Source: Pseudomonas sp. C1C7
GTDB lineage: Bacteria > Pseudomonadota > Gammaproteobacteria > Pseudomonadales > Pseudomonadaceae
Assembly (NCBI RefSeq): GCF_013359595.1
Contig: NZ_JABFMP010000007.1
Location: forward strand, 124,001-188,000
Direction: 5' to 3'
DNA length: 64,000 nt
Part shown: positions 51,616 through 63,110 of the stretch, piece after piece
Layout: each line of letters opens with the position of its first letter
Position numbering within the stretch: the stretch's first letter is position 1
Program-made: the position numbers and the translations under genes
Notes under the pieces: model-generated
The model's database searches: none
Seen by the model: only the letters and a program-made list of their open reading frames with translations
Told to the model about the DNA's origin: nothing

Positions 51616-52101
51616 ATGACTGACCAACAGAACACTGCAGCTAACGAAGAAGAATCCGCACCGCAATTCTCCTTGCAGCGCATCTACGTACGTGACCTGT
51701 CCTTCGAAGCCCCGAAAAGCCCGGCGATCTTCCGCCAGCAGTGGGAGCCGAGCGTCGGTCTGGATCTGAACACCCGTCAGAAGGCACTGGAAAACGATTT
51801 CCACGAAGTCGTGCTGACCCTGTCGGTCACCGTGAAGAACGGTGAAGAAGTGGCGTTCATCGCCGAAGTGCAACAGGCCGGTATCTTCCTGATCAAGAAC
51901 CTGGACGCAGCTTCGATGAGCCACACCCTGGGCGCGTTCTGCCCGAACATCCTGTTCCCGTACGCTCGCGAAGCACTGGATAGCCTGGTGACCCGTGGCT
52001 CGTTCCCGGCACTGATGCTGGCGCCGGTGAACTTCGATGCGCTGTACGCGCAAGAGTTGCAGCGCATGCAGGCGGCTGGCGAGACTCCGACTGTTCAGTA
52101 A
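51616..52101 (+). CDS. secB: Protein-export chaperone SecB
   Basis: 161 residues. [52 protein letters not shown] and the conserved [20 protein letters not shown] and [12 protein letters not shown]. Tetrameric chaperone delivering preproteins to SecA. GGATCTGAG upstream of ATG. Confidence 0.97.
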   Translation: MTDQQNTAANEEESAPQFSLQRIYVRDLSFEAPKSPAIFRQQWEPSVGLDLNTRQKALENDFHEVVLTLSVTVKNGEEVAFIAEVQQAGIFLIKNLDAASMSHTLGAFCPNILFPYAREALDSLVTRGSFPALMLAPVNFDALYAQELQRMQAAGETPTVQ

Positions 52102-52110
52102 AAAGCTTGG

Positions 52111-52160
52111 TTTGTCCCATGAAAAAAGCGCCCTTGATGGCGCTTTTTTCATGGGACAAA
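52111..52160. terminator. Large bidirectional terminator after secB
   Basis: TTTGTCCCATGAAAAAAGCG and on to 52132, exactly complementary to 52139-52160 (22-bp arms, 6-base loop CTTGAT). Much longer than a usual terminator. Confidence 0.85.
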
Positions 52161-52172
52161 CGAAACCTTCGA

Positions 52173-52255
52173 GTAGGAGCTGCCGAAGGCTGCGATCTTT
52201 TGATCTTGCTTTTAAAAGACAAAAGCAAAAGATCGCAGCCTTCGGCAGCTCCTAC
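52173..52255. repeat. Inverted repeat, GCTGCCGAAGGCTGCGATC family
   Basis: 30-bp perfect arms 52173-52202 and 52226-52255 beginning GTAGGAGCTGCCGAAGGCTG. Same family as 63030-63105. Confidence 0.85.
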
Positions 52256-52269
52256 AGGGGGCGGCGGGG

Positions 52270-52725
52270 TTATTTGAAATCGTTCTGGCGCCAGGCTTCG
52301 TAAACGGCCACTGCCACGGTGTTGGACAGGTTCAGGCTGCGGCAGCCTTCGCGCATCGGCAGGCGCAGGCGTTGTTCGCCGGGCAGGGCATCCAGTACCT
52401 CAGGCGGCAGGCCGCGGCTTTCCGGGCCGAACAGGAAGGCATCGCCCGGGGCGAAGCTGACGTCGTGGAACGGCCGCGAGCCCTTGGTGGTGAAGGCGAA
52501 CAGCCGTGGGTGGCTCAGGCTTTCCAGGCAGCTGGCCAGGTCCGCGTGGCGTTGCAGGGTGGCATACTCGTGGTAGTCGAGGCCGGCCCGGCGCAAGCGC
52601 TTGTCGTCCATTTCGAAGCCCAGCGGTTCGATCAAATGCAGGTGGCAGCCGCTGTTGGCGCACAGCCTGATAACGTTGCCGGTATTCGGCGGAATTTCCG
52701 GTTGGAAAAGGATGACGTGAAACAT
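52270..52725 (-). CDS. trmL: tRNA (cytidine(34)-2'-O)-methyltransferase
   Basis: 151 residues, SPOUT family. MFHVILFQPEIPPNTGNVIR, HLIEPLGFEMDDKRLRRAGL DY, FLFGPESRGLPPEVL and the knot segment MREGCRSLNLSNTVAVAVYE. Methylates the wobble base of tRNA-Leu. ATG 52725 overlaps the ATG of the divergent gene at 52724. Confidence 0.95.
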   Translation of the reverse strand: MFHVILFQPEIPPNTGNVIRLCANSGCHLHLIEPLGFEMDDKRLRRAGLDYHEYATLQRHADLASCLESLSHPRLFAFTTKGSRPFHDVSFAPGDAFLFGPESRGLPPEVLDALPGEQRLRLPMREGCRSLNLSNTVAVAVYEAWRQNDFK

Positions 52726-53164
52726 GCACGGCTCCGAAGGTAAAGATGAGCGGCATTCTACGCCGCAAGCGGACTCCCGTTCGAAACAATTCCCTCGGGT
52801 GTTGGCGTCGCTGGCGATTGTCGGGTTGATGGTGGGGCTGATGATCGGTCGCCTGACCACCCCCGACCCCAGCGAACTGCAGCAGGTCGAGGTAACGGAA
52901 GACGGTCTGGTGGTGTGGTTCAACAATGAACCCAAGACCCATGGCGAAGTCGTCGATGGCAGCGTTGCCTTGCTGTTCGAGGCGCAAGGCAAGGCGCAAC
53001 AAGGCCAGCTCAAGCTCAACGACAGAAGCGTGAACTGGCGGGTGCGTTTGAGTGGCGGGGGCTTGTTGCTGACGGCGGTGGCGGCCCGGCCGCTGCAGGG
53101 CGACTGGGCCGGCAGCGAGGTCGATGACCGCTGGCGGCTGGAGATCCATCTCCGGGAGCAATAA
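52724..53164 (+). CDS. Hypothetical membrane-anchored protein
   Basis: 146 residues. A polar ~25-residue head, one membrane helix (VLASLAIVGLMVGLMIGRLT) and a C-terminal beta-rich soluble domain of about 95 residues (LQQVEVTEDGLVVWFNNEPK, SVNWRVRLSGGGLLLTAVAA). Orientation probably N-in. Conserved next to trmL in relatives as far as I recall; function unknown. The proposed ATG lies in the same CATG as the trmL ATG, which leaves no promoter room; a later start is possible. Confidence 0.65.
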   Translation: MHGSEGKDERHSTPQADSRSKQFPRVLASLAIVGLMVGLMIGRLTTPDPSELQQVEVTEDGLVVWFNNEPKTHGEVVDGSVALLFEAQGKAQQGQLKLNDRSVNWRVRLSGGGLLLTAVAARPLQGDWAGSEVDDRWRLEIHLREQ

Positions 53165-53450
53165 AAGAGGGAATCCCCGGCCTGCCTGTACCAAGGTCCC
53201 CAAAAAGGGCGGGTTCGCGCACGGTGACGTGAACCCGGTGTAAAGAGGGAATCCCCGGCCTGCCTGTACCAAGGACCCCAAACCGGCAGGGCTCGCGCAT
53301 GGCGTCGTGAGCCCGGTGTAAAGTGGAACCCCTGACCTGCCTGTATCAAGGGCCCCAAAAGGGTGGGCTCGTCGCCTGTGCGGTGTGAGCCCGGTGTAAA
53401 AGAGGGGATTCCCCGGCCTGCCTGTACCAAGGTCCCCGAAACCGGAGAGT
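53165..53450. repeat. Tandem repeat array, 3.6 units of 77-81 bp
   Basis: Core GGCCTGCCTGTACCAAGG recurs at about 53179, 53257, 53334 (variant) and 53415; units are 78, 77 and 81 bp apart. Each of the first three holds a six-base-pair hairpin (53211-53236 GGGTTC/GAACCC; 53289-53314 and 53365-53392 GGGCTC/GAGCCC). The fourth is cut short. Unit lengths are not multiples of three. 53451-53669 has no further recognised feature. Confidence 0.8.
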
Positions 53451-53669
53451 GAACTGATTCACTGATGAGACCTTTGCAGGGGGCGTGCCAGTTTTTAACA
53501 AGTTGAAACAGAAACCCGCGCATGAGCGTTGAAAGCCCCGTGATTCGGGGTTTTCGGGTTTTTGGGTGAAGGGGTTTTGTGTGGTTTTTGGGAGGATTCG
53601 CGCAGAAGCGGCATGCGCGATTGCGGATCGGGGTGCATTGCGGTGGTGCATGCCGGCCGTAAAAAGCTT

Positions 53670-53731
53670 CGCGGGCAAGCCTCGCTCCTACAGGTATCGT
53701 GCGAAATCCGTAGGAGCGAGGCTTGCCCGCG
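53670..53731. repeat. Inverted REP pair
   Basis: CGCGGGCAAGCCTCGCTCCT and its complement: 21-bp perfect arms 53670-53690 and 53711-53731. Confidence 0.85.
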
Positions 53732-53767
53732 AATGGGTCTGACTGAAAATGAAGATCCAGAGGCAGA

Positions 53768-55200
<1,433 letters not shown>

Positions 55201-55204
<4 letters not shown>

Positions 55205-56286
55205 GTCGATGTGGCTCCTTGTTCCAGTGGCAGAAAGATCGAGAAGGTGGTGTGGCCGGGGTGGCTGTCACACTCGATCAGGCCCTGGTGCTGGCTGATG
55301 ATGTTCTGGGTAATGGCCAGGCCCAGCCCGGTACCGTCCGGACGACCGCTGACCATGGGAAAGAAGATGGTTTCCTGAAGTTCCGCAGGAATGCCCGGAC
55401 CGTTGTCGATGATTTCGATCTTGGTCACCAGGCGATGGCGCACGTGGCCGATGGTGAACTGGCGCATGGTGCGCGAGCGCAGGGTGATGCGGCCCAGGCG
55501 CAGCTCGTTCTGGCTGCTGATGGCCTGCATCGCGTTGCGCACGATGTTCAGCACCGCCTGGATCATCTGTTCGCGATCGATCAGTACGTCGGGAATGCTC
55601 GGGTCGTAATCGCGCACCAAAGTGATGCAGCCCTGGCTTTCGGCCTCCACCAGCTGGCAGACGCGCTCCAGCACTTCGTGAATGTTGCACATGGCCAGCG
55701 ACGGCAGCTTGTTGGAGCCGAGCATGCGATCCACGAGGTTGCGCAGGCGGTCAGCCTCTTCAATGATCACATTGGTGTAGTCGCGCAGGCTGTCTTCCGG
55801 CAGTTCGCGGGCCAGCAACTGGGCCGCACCGCGAATCCCGCCCAGCGGGTTCTTGATCTCGTGGGCCAGGCCGCGCACCAGCATCTTGCTGGTTTCCTGC
55901 TTCGACAGTTGCGCTTCTTCCTTGGTGATCCGCAGCAGGCGGTCACGGGGATGGACTTCGAGCAGCAGCAGCGTGTCGCCGCCGCTGAGGATCGGCGTGA
56001 CCGCGTAATCCACCGTCAGGGTCTGGCCGGTGAGCGCCGTGAGCATGGCTTCGCGCTTGGTGAACGGGTGCGCCTGCTGGACCGCCTGGCGCAGGGAGTT
56101 GAGGGCTTCGGTGGATTCGGTGAACAGCTCGCTGATGAACTGGCCATGGCTGCGCTGACCGCTGATGGCCAGGAGCATTTCCGCCGCCGGGTTCATGTAC
56201 TCCAGGCGCAACTCGGCGTCGAGCAGGATCGTCGCGGTGGTCAGGTTGTCGAGCAGCAAGCGGTGTAGTGCGTCACTGATGGTCAT
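55201..56286 (-). CDS. ntrB: Nitrogen regulation sensor kinase NtrB
   Basis: 361 residues. N-terminal PAS domain (NLTTATILLDAELRLEYMNP), dimerisation-phosphoacceptor His in AHEIKNPLGGIRGAAQLL, and the HATPase with GTGLGLAITQNIISQHQG. Cytoplasmic; responds to PII. Upstream gene is ~220 bases away; the gene ends overlapping ntrC by four bases. Confidence 0.97.
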
Positions 56287-56506
56287 TCAGGACCTCTTTT
56301 GGCGCATGAATGGAAAGCCGATGCGAGGAAACTGCAAGAACCAAACCAAGGCTCCGAAAAGAAGCGTCCGGCCCGTGAAACAGGCGTTTTACGCTCGATT
56401 GCGTGGCGCTTCGTCGGCTTTTTCGGGTTGTTTCGAACCAAAATGGGTTGCGATGAAACAATGATGCAGCTAATCGCACCAATATAGTGCGCAAACCTGA
56501 ACAGGG

Positions 56507-57124
56507 TTAGAAGAAGCGCAAAAGCGGATTTTTTTCTTCGACGGGCTTCTCGGCGATGGGGCATTCCGGGCGCTGGCCGAAGTCTTCGAGGGTGCAGGGT
56601 TTGGCCTTGCGTTTTTGCGCCAGGGACATGCGCAGCATGTGCATCGGCTGATTGGCAGTGCGTTCGACGATTCGATCCTGTTCGTCGAGGATTTCCACGG
56701 ACAGTTGATGGGTGCCGCGATCGACGTTGGTCAGCGGGAACACCGGGCTCAGGCCGGGCTCGGCCGTGGGTTGGCCATCGAGCAGCAGGCGATAGCGATG
56801 ACCCTTTTGCAGGCCCGGTTCGCTGGTCACGCTGACAATGATCTCTCCGGCGGTGCTGCGCACGGTGGCGTCCGGCTCCGGCACCAGGATGCGCAGCATG
56901 TCGTAGCGCAACTGCGGTTTTTCCGCAGGTTTGCTCGTGGTGGCGAGGGACGGTGCGATATCCGGGGCGGGCATCCGATTGCCGGTGCCCAGCGGCACGC
57001 GCTTGGCGTTGCCGGGTTTTGGCTGGTCGGTGAAGACCCGATTGCCCTGGGCGTCGACGTAGGTGAAGACCTCTGCCGAGACGGGCAGGGCGAGCAGGCA
57101 GGCGATCAGTAGCCAGGCTTTCAA
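56507..57124 (-). CDS. DUF4124 domain protein, periplasmic
   Basis: 205 residues. Signal peptide (MKAWLLIACLLALPVSA) followed by the DUF4124 motif EVFTYVDAQGNRVFTDQPKP. The C-terminal part is a beta-rich domain (GLQKGHRYRLLLDGQPTAEP) shared with the neighbouring gene, then a basic tail. Its ATG overlaps the stop of that gene. Typically between glnA and ntrB in Pseudomonas; function unknown. Confidence 0.85.
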   Translation of the reverse strand: MKAWLLIACLLALPVSAEVFTYVDAQGNRVFTDQPKPGNAKRVPLGTGNRMPAPDIAPSLATTSKPAEKPQLRYDMLRILVPEPDATVRSTAGEIIVSVTSEPGLQKGHRYRLLLDGQPTAEPGLSPVFPLTNVDRGTHQLSVEILDEQDRIVERTANQPMHMLRMSLAQKRKAKPCTLEDFGQRPECPIAEKPVEEKNPLLRFF

Positions 57125-57636
57125 GGCTTGTGTACCCGTTGCACGGTGAAGGTCGCTGTGGGGCTTTGCTGGATGACCGTCTCTGCGTCGATCACCTGCA
57201 CGGCCAGACTGTGCAGGCCGCGATCGATGTTGACCAGTTGCAGGGACGGTACGTTGCTCGGCTGGCCGTAGGGCTGCTCGTCCAGCAGCAGCCGGAACAG
57301 ATGCGGGCCTTGCAGGCGCGGTTTGATCAGCACGTTGACGGTGAAGGTGCCGTTGTTGGCGCGCAGGGCTTCGGTGGTGGGCAGGTTGGTCAGTTCCAGG
57401 ATTTCGTAGACGCCCTTGGAGGGTTCACGGCTCTCGGCCGTGGCGGTTGGCGCAGGATTATTCGGCGCCTGGGGTTCGACGCTGTTGAGCGGCGGCAGGT
57501 CGACCGGCTGTGCGGTTACCCCGTCAGGCGGCTGATTGCTGTAGGCGGTATTGCCGTTGGCGTCGGTGTACTTGTAGATCTGCGCTGCGACGGGCAGGGC
57601 GATCAGCAGCAATATGTAGAGAAAACCACGACCCAT
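57121..57636 (-). CDS. DUF4124 domain protein, paralogue
   Basis: 171 residues. Signal peptide (GFLYILLLIALPVAAQ), DUF4124 motif IYKYTDANGNTAYSNQPPDG and the same beta-domain (RLQGPHLFRLLLDEQPYGQP, NIDRGLHSLAVQVIDAE) as the next gene, so the pair is a tandem duplication. Overlaps it by four bases. Confidence 0.85.
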   Translation of the reverse strand: MGRGFLYILLLIALPVAAQIYKYTDANGNTAYSNQPPDGVTAQPVDLPPLNSVEPQAPNNPAPTATAESREPSKGVYEILELTNLPTTEALRANNGTFTVNVLIKPRLQGPHLFRLLLDEQPYGQPSNVPSLQLVNIDRGLHSLAVQVIDAETVIQQSPTATFTVQRVHKP

Positions 57637-57749
57637 GAGATTGACCGCAAGCGAAAGCGTTGGGTTGCAGCATAGGTCAGGGTGAGTGGTTGGCCCAGCT
57701 TGTTTATTGCCGGGTGTGGAAGAGCAAAGTCTTTTGATTTTTCAGGCAT

Positions 57750-57780
57750 AAAAAAGGCCTCCCGAAGGAGGCCCCTTTTT
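57750..57780 (-). terminator. glnA terminator
   Basis: On the minus strand GGGGCCTCC-TTC-GGGAGGCC with a T-run, 28 bases after the glnA stop. Confidence 0.85.
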
Positions 57781-57807
57781 CACGCCGCTTGCGCAGGCGC
57801 TACCGGA

Positions 57808-59214
57808 TTAGCAGCTGTAGTACAGATCGTATTCCAGTGGGTGTACGAAGGTGCGGACCTTGATTTCTTCTTCGCTTTTCAGAGCGATGTAAGCGTCGAT
57901 GAAGTCGTCGGAGAACACGCCGCCTTTGGTCAGGAACGCACGGCCCTTGTCCAGCTCTTCCAGGGCTTCTTTCAGGCTGCCGCAAACTTGTGGGATCTCT
58001 TTCGCCTCTTCTGGCGGCAGGTCGTACAGGTTTTTGTCAGCAGCATCGCCAGGGTGGATCTTGTTCTGGATACCGTCCAGGCCAGCCATCATCAGTGCAG
58101 CGAAGCACAGGTATGGGTTGGCAGCCGGATCCGGGAAGCGGGCTTCGATACGGCGAGCTTTAGGGCTCGACACGTAAGGAATACGGATCGAAGCGGAGCG
58201 GTTACGGGCCGAGTAGGCGAGCATGACCGGAGCTTCGAAGCCTGGAACCAGACGCTTGTAGGAGTTGGTAGCCGGGTTGGTGAAGCCGTTCAGGGCCTTA
58301 CCGTGCTTGATGATGCCGCCGATGAAGTACAGGGCGGTATCGGACAGGCCGGCATAGCCTTCGCCTGCGAAGGTGTTCTTGCCATCTTTCCAGAGGGACA
58401 TGTGTACGTGCATGCCCGAACCGTTGTCGCCGTACAGAGGCTTAGGCATGAAGGTCGCGGTACGGCCGTAGGCGTCGGCAACGTTGTGTACAACGTACTT
58501 CAGGGTCTGGGTTTCGTCGGCTTTCTTCACCAGGGTGTTGAACTTGACGCCGATTTCATTCTGGCCGGCAGTTGCCACTTCGTGGTGGTGAACTTCGACG
58601 GTCAGGCCCATTTCTTCCAGTGCGTTGCACATGGAGGTACGGATTTCGTGGTCGTGGTCGAACGGCGGAACCGGGAAGTAGCCGCCTTTGACGCCTGGAC
58701 GGTGGCCTTTGTTGCCGCCTTCCACGTCCTGGTCGGACATCCAGGAGCCTTGTTCGGAGTAGATCTTGAACATGGAACCGGAGATGTCGGACTTGAATTT
58801 CACCTGGTCGAAGATGAAGAACTCTGGTTCCGGACCGGCGTAGGCGGTGTCACCGATACCGGTGGACTTCAGGTACTCTTCGGCGCGCTTGGCGATCGCA
58901 CGTGGGTCGCGGTCGTAGCCTTGCATGCTCGATGGGTCGACGATGTCGCAAACCAGGATCAGGGTCGGCTCTTCGGTGAACGGGTCCAGTACGGCGGTGC
59001 TGTCGTCCGGCATCAGGATCATGTCGGAGGCTTCGATGCCTTTCCAGCCAGCGATGGAGGAACCGTCGAACATCTTGCCGACTTCGAAGAAGTCGTCTTC
59101 CAGCGCGTCGCGAGCCGGCATGGTCACGTGGTGCTGAGTACCGCGGGTGTCCGTGAAGCGCAGATCAATCCACTTGACGTCATGATCTTTAATGAGTTGA
59201 ACCGACTTCGACAT
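57808..59214 (-). CDS. glnA: Glutamine synthetase, type I
   Basis: 468 residues. ATP-dependent ligation of ammonia to glutamate. Motifs: [60 protein letters not shown], and the adenylylation-site segment [14 protein letters not shown], so GlnE control is expected. Dodecameric cytoplasmic enzyme. Transcribed from the sigma-54 promoter at 59311-59326 with an NtrC site upstream. A 466-469 residue length is usual. Confidence 0.98.
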   Translation of the reverse strand: MSKSVQLIKDHDVKWIDLRFTDTRGTQHHVTMPARDALEDDFFEVGKMFDGSSIAGWKGIEASDMILMPDDSTAVLDPFTEEPTLILVCDIVDPSSMQGYDRDPRAIAKRAEEYLKSTGIGDTAYAGPEPEFFIFDQVKFKSDISGSMFKIYSEQGSWMSDQDVEGGNKGHRPGVKGGYFPVPPFDHDHEIRTSMCNALEEMGLTVEVHHHEVATAGQNEIGVKFNTLVKKADETQTLKYVVHNVADAYGRTATFMPKPLYGDNGSGMHVHMSLWKDGKNTFAGEGYAGLSDTALYFIGGIIKHGKALNGFTNPATNSYKRLVPGFEAPVMLAYSARNRSASIRIPYVSSPKARRIEARFPDPAANPYLCFAALMMAGLDGIQNKIHPGDAADKNLYDLPPEEAKEIPQVCGSLKEALEELDKGRAFLTKGGVFSDDFIDAYIALKSEEEIKVRTFVHPLEYDLYYSC

Positions 59215-59310
59215 ACTGTCCTCCGGGGTGGCTTAGGGCGGTAATGGATGCCCTTAAATGTTTGTGATGCCGGCGCGAATACTCTGCCAAGGCAACCTGC
59301 CTCACAAGGG

Positions 59311-59326
59311 AGCAAATTGCATGCCA
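59311..59326 (-). promoter_or_regulatory. Sigma-54 promoter of glnA
   Basis: Minus strand TGGCATGCAATTTGCT, matching TGGCAC-N5-TTGCT with GG and GC ten bases apart; start expected near 59300, about 85 bases before the ATG. Confidence 0.75.
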
Positions 59327-59429
59327 GTGCCCCAGCATGGGTTTTTTGCCCCAAATTCACGCTTATTAAGGCGTTGAGCCCATAAAAGCGGAAATTATCG
59401 CCCCTTAATGTGGCGCCAAAAACCCAAAG

Positions 59430-59446
59430 TGAACCGTTTTGGTGCA
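59430..59446. promoter_or_regulatory. NtrC-binding site
   Basis: TGAACCG-TTT-TGGTGCA, close to the known TGCACCA-N3-TGGTGC palindrome with one perfect and one degenerate half-site, ~105 bases upstream of the sigma-54 promoter. Confidence 0.65.
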
Positions 59447-59542
59447 TGTGAAACCTTCTGCACATTAATTGGTTAAACCTTGAGCAATTTCCGCTATAAT
59501 CCGCGCCCCCCTTTTTCGGCTGGCCCTGCGCGCGCTGTTTTC

Positions 59543-60997
59543 ATGAAACTAATCGTAAAAGTCTTCCCCGAGATCACCATCAAGAGTCGCCCTGTCCGGA
59601 CGCGTTTCATCCGTCAGTTGGGCAAGAACATCCGTGCCGTGCTCCGCGACCTGGACCCGGCTGTGGTGGTGAACGGCGTATGGGACAACCTCGAGCTGGA
59701 AACCCGCGTCACCGACCCCAAGGCCCTGAAAGAGATGGGCGAGCGCCTGAGCTGCATGCCGGGCATCGCGCACTTCCTGCAGATCGACGAGTACCCGCTG
59801 GGCGATTTCGACGACATCGTCGAAAAGTGCAAGCAGCACTACGGTGATGCACTGGCCGGGAAAATCTTCTCCGTGCGCTGCAAGCGCGCCGGCAAGCACC
59901 CATTCAGTTCGATCGACGTCGAGAAATACGTCGGCAGCCAGCTGCGTCGCCAGTGCGGTGCCGCCGGCATCGACCTGAAAAAGCCTGAAATCGAAGTGCG
60001 CATCGAAGTTCGCGACCAACGGTTGTTCGTGATCCACAGCCAGCACAACGGCATCGGCGGCTACCCCTTGGGTGCGCTGGAGCAGACCCTGGTGCTGATG
60101 TCCGGCGGTTTCGACTCCACCGTGGCGGCCTACCAGATCATGCGCCGCGGCCTGATGGCCCACTTCTGCTTCTTCAACCTGGGCGGACGTGCCCACGAAC
60201 TGGGCGTCATGGAAGTCGCGCATTTCATCTGGAAGAAGTACGGCAGCTCGCAACGCGTGTTATTTGTCAGTGTGCCGTTCGAGGAAGTGCTGGGAGAAAT
60301 TCTCGGCAAAGTCGATAACAGTCATATGGGCGTAGTATTGAAGCGTATGATGTTGCGCGCTTCCTCGCAGATTGCCGATCGACTGCACATCGACGCGCTG
60401 GTCACCGGTGAGGCGATCTCCCAGGTATCGAGCCAGACGCTGCCGAACCTGTCGGTGATCGACTGCGTGACCGACAAGCTGGTGCTGCGCCCGCTGATCG
60501 CCAGTCACAAGCAGGACATCATCGACACGGCCATCGACATCGGCACCGCCGATTTCGCCCGGCACATGCCGGAGTACTGCGGGGTGATTTCGGTCAATCC
60601 GAAAACCGCGGCCAAGCGCTACCGCGTGGAACACGAAGAGAAAGAATTCGACATGGCTGTGCTCGAGCGCGCGCTCGAGAACGCCAAGCTGGTCCCTATC
60701 GATCGGGTGATCGACGAACTGGGCCAGGACATTCAGATTGAAGAAGTCAGCGACGCGCTGGCCGGTCAGATCGTGATCGACATCCGCCACCCGGATGCCG
60801 CCGAGGATGACCCGCTGGAACTCGCTGGCATCGAGGTACGAACGATGCCGTTTTATGCACTGAACGCTCGTTTCAAGGAACTGGCGCCTACTCGCCAGTA
60901 CCTGTTGTATTGCGACAAAGGCGTGATGAGTCGCCTGCATGCCCACCATCTGCTCAGTGAGGGGCATGCCAATGTGCGCGTTTATCGACCGAGCTAA
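59543..60997 (+). CDS. thiI: tRNA 4-thiouridine synthetase ThiI
   Basis: 484 residues. N-terminal NFLD/THUMP domain ([18 protein letters not shown]...), PP-loop [16 protein letters not shown] (~190) and a C-terminal rhodanese domain with Cys in [17 protein letters not shown]. Makes 4-thiouridine in tRNA and, with this rhodanese part, the thiazole sulfur of thiamine. ATG at 59543; the TATAAT at 59495-59500 may be its -10. Divergent from glnA. Confidence 0.96.
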   Translation: MKLIVKVFPEITIKSRPVRTRFIRQLGKNIRAVLRDLDPAVVVNGVWDNLELETRVTDPKALKEMGERLSCMPGIAHFLQIDEYPLGDFDDIVEKCKQHYGDALAGKIFSVRCKRAGKHPFSSIDVEKYVGSQLRRQCGAAGIDLKKPEIEVRIEVRDQRLFVIHSQHNGIGGYPLGALEQTLVLMSGGFDSTVAAYQIMRRGLMAHFCFFNLGGRAHELGVMEVAHFIWKKYGSSQRVLFVSVPFEEVLGEILGKVDNSHMGVVLKRMMLRASSQIADRLHIDALVTGEAISQVSSQTLPNLSVIDCVTDKLVLRPLIASHKQDIIDTAIDIGTADFARHMPEYCGVISVNPKTAAKRYRVEHEEKEFDMAVLERALENAKLVPIDRVIDELGQDIQIEEVSDALAGQIVIDIRHPDAAEDDPLELAGIEVRTMPFYALNARFKELAPTRQYLLYCDKGVMSRLHAHHLLSEGHANVRVYRPS

Positions 60998-61136
60998 GTG
61001 CCCGGGGCTGTTTGCCTGTGGCCTGCGTCACCGGCCCCCCGATGCCACCGTCAAGCTGTAACGGCTTTCACGGACGCTACTGTTAATCGCTGCCAAGACT
61101 TGTCAGCACACCGAATCCTCTGATCGAGATACACAA

Positions 61137-62957
61137 GTGATCGAAAATCTACGCAACATCGCCATCATTGCCCACGTTGACCACGGTAAAACCACCCTGG
61201 TAGACAAACTCCTGCGTCAGTCCGGCACCCTGGAGCGCAACGAGCTCAACGACGAGCGCGTGATGGACTCCAACGACCAGGAAAAAGAGCGCGGCATTAC
61301 CATTCTGGCGAAAAACACCGCCATCAACTGGAACGGCTACCACATCAACATCGTGGACACCCCGGGCCACGCCGACTTCGGCGGCGAAGTAGAGCGCGTA
61401 ATGTCGATGGTCGACTCCGTTCTGCTGCTGGTTGACGCTCAAGACGGCCCTATGCCGCAGACCCGTTTCGTGACCAAGAAGGCTTTCGAAGCCGGTCTGA
61501 AGCCAATCGTCGTGATCAACAAGGTCGACCGTCCGGGCGCGCGTCCTGACTGGGTTCTGGACCAGATCTTCGACCTGTTCGACAACCTGGGTGCCACCGA
61601 CGAACAGCTGGACTTCAAAGTCGTCTACGCCTCGGCCCTGAACGGCATCGCCGGTCTGGACCACACCGACATGGCCGAAGACATGACCCCGCTGTACCAG
61701 TCGATCGTCGACAACGTTCCAGCGCCGGCTGTTGACCGTGACGGTCCGTTCCAGATGCAGATCTCCGCTCTGGACTACAACAGCTTCCTGGGTGTTATCG
61801 GTGTTGGCCGTATCGCCCGTGGTCGCGTCAAGCCGAACACTCCGGTTGTCGCCATCGACACCGAAGGCAAGAAGCGCAACGGCCGTATCCTGAAGCTGAT
61901 GGGTCACCACGGTCTGCACCGCATCGACGTCGAAGAAGCTGCAGCGGGCGACATCGTCTGCATCAGCGGCTTCGAAGAGCTGTTCATCTCCGACACCCTG
62001 TGCGACATGAACAACGTCGAAGCGATGAAGCCACTGACCGTTGACGAGCCGACCGTTTCCATGACCTTCCAGGTAAACGACTCGCCGTTCTGCGGTAAAG
62101 AAGGCAAGTTCGTGACCTCCCGTAACATCAAGGAGCGTCTGGACAAGGAACTGCTGTACAACGTTGCCCTGAAAGTTGAAGAAGGCGACTCCGCCGACAA
62201 GTTCAAGGTTTCCGGTCGTGGTGAGCTGCACCTGTCGGTTCTGATCGAAACCATGCGTCGCGAAGGCTTCGAAATGGCTGTAGGCCGTCCAGAAGTAATC
62301 ATCCGCGAAGTGAACGGCGCCAAGCAGGAACCGTTCGAAAACGTGACCATCGACATCCCTGAAGAATCTCAGGGCAAGGTCATGGAAGAGATGGGTCTGC
62401 GTAAGGGCGACCTGACCAACATGTCCCCGGATGGCAAGGGCCGTGTACGTCTGGAGTACAACATCCCTGCTCGCGGTCTGATCGGTTTCCGTAACCAGTT
62501 CCTGACCCTGACCAACGGTGCAGGCATCCTGACCTCGATCTTCGATCGCTACGACACCATGAAGTCCGGCCACATGTCCGGCCGTCAGAACGGTGTTCTG
62601 GTATCGGTAGAAACCGGCAAGGCGCTGACCTACTCCCTGGAAACCCTGCAGGCGCGCGGCAAGCTGTTCGTCGAGCACGGTCAGGAGATCTACAACGGTC
62701 AGATCGTTGGTCTGAACAGCCGTGACAACGACCTGGGCGTGAACCCTACCAAGGGCAAGAAGCTGGACAACATGCGTGCTTCGGGTAAAGACGAAACCAT
62801 CGCTCTGGTTCCACCAGTGCGTTTCACCCTGGAACAGGCTCTGGAGTTCATCCAGGACGACGAGCTGTGTGAAGTGACTCCTAAGTCCATCCGTCTTCGC
62901 AAGAAGATCCTGGACGAAGGCGAGCGCACCCGTGCTGCCAAGAAAGCCAAGGCCTAA
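61137..62957 (+). CDS. typA: Ribosome-associated GTPase TypA/BipA
   Basis: 606 residues. GTP-binding domain: [17 protein letters not shown] (G1), [13 protein letters not shown] (G2), [14 protein letters not shown] (G3), [11 protein letters not shown] (G4). EF-G-like domains II/III/V and the BipA-specific C-terminal domain follow. Assists ribosome assembly and stress translation. GTG start at 61137 is used because homologues begin [15 protein letters not shown]. Terminator follows. Confidence 0.97.
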   Translation: MIENLRNIAIIAHVDHGKTTLVDKLLRQSGTLERNELNDERVMDSNDQEKERGITILAKNTAINWNGYHINIVDTPGHADFGGEVERVMSMVDSVLLLVDAQDGPMPQTRFVTKKAFEAGLKPIVVINKVDRPGARPDWVLDQIFDLFDNLGATDEQLDFKVVYASALNGIAGLDHTDMAEDMTPLYQSIVDNVPAPAVDRDGPFQMQISALDYNSFLGVIGVGRIARGRVKPNTPVVAIDTEGKKRNGRILKLMGHHGLHRIDVEEAAAGDIVCISGFEELFISDTLCDMNNVEAMKPLTVDEPTVSMTFQVNDSPFCGKEGKFVTSRNIKERLDKELLYNVALKVEEGDSADKFKVSGRGELHLSVLIETMRREGFEMAVGRPEVIIREVNGAKQEPFENVTIDIPEESQGKVMEEMGLRKGDLTNMSPDGKGRVRLEYNIPARGLIGFRNQFLTLTNGAGILTSIFDRYDTMKSGHMSGRQNGVLVSVETGKALTYSLETLQARGKLFVEHGQEIYNGQIVGLNSRDNDLGVNPTKGKKLDNMRASGKDETIALVPPVRFTLEQALEFIQDDELCEVTPKSIRLRKKILDEGERTRAAKKAKA

Positions 62958-62974
62958 TTAGCCCCGGCTGAACG

Positions 62975-63009
62975 AAAACGCCCCCGGTCGAAAGGCCGGG
63001 GGCGTTTTT
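62975..63009 (+). terminator. typA terminator
   Basis: AAAACGCCCCCGG / CCGGGGGCGTTTTT, ten base pairs or more with a T-run. Confidence 0.9.
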
Positions 63010-63029
63010 GTTTGTCAGGAGCAAAAATC

Positions 63030-63105
63030 AAAAGATCGCAGCCTTCGGCAGCTCCTACAGGGGAACGCATTCCAATGTAGGAGCTGCCGAAGGCTGCGAT
63101 CTTTT
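63030..63105. repeat. Inverted repeat, GCTGCCGAAGGCTGCGATC family
   Basis: 29-bp perfect arms 63030-63058 and 63077-63105, same arms as the element at 52173-52255 with opposite arm order. Confidence 0.85.
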
Positions 63106-63110
63106 CAGGC

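Noticed and set aside
53165..53450. CRISPR array
   Set aside because: Only four units of about 78 bp with no distinct spacers between short repeats and no cas genes; the units are similar over their whole length.
53165..53450. Repeat peptide gene (GTLVQAGRGIPSF-type translation)
   Set aside because: Unit lengths of 78, 77 and 81 bp change the reading frame, so no common peptide is kept.
57682..59244. 520-codon plus-strand frame opposite glnA
   Set aside because: Antisense shadow of glutamine synthetase; no recognisable domain.
61149..62678. 509-codon minus-strand frame opposite typA
   Set aside because: Antisense shadow; typA is certain.
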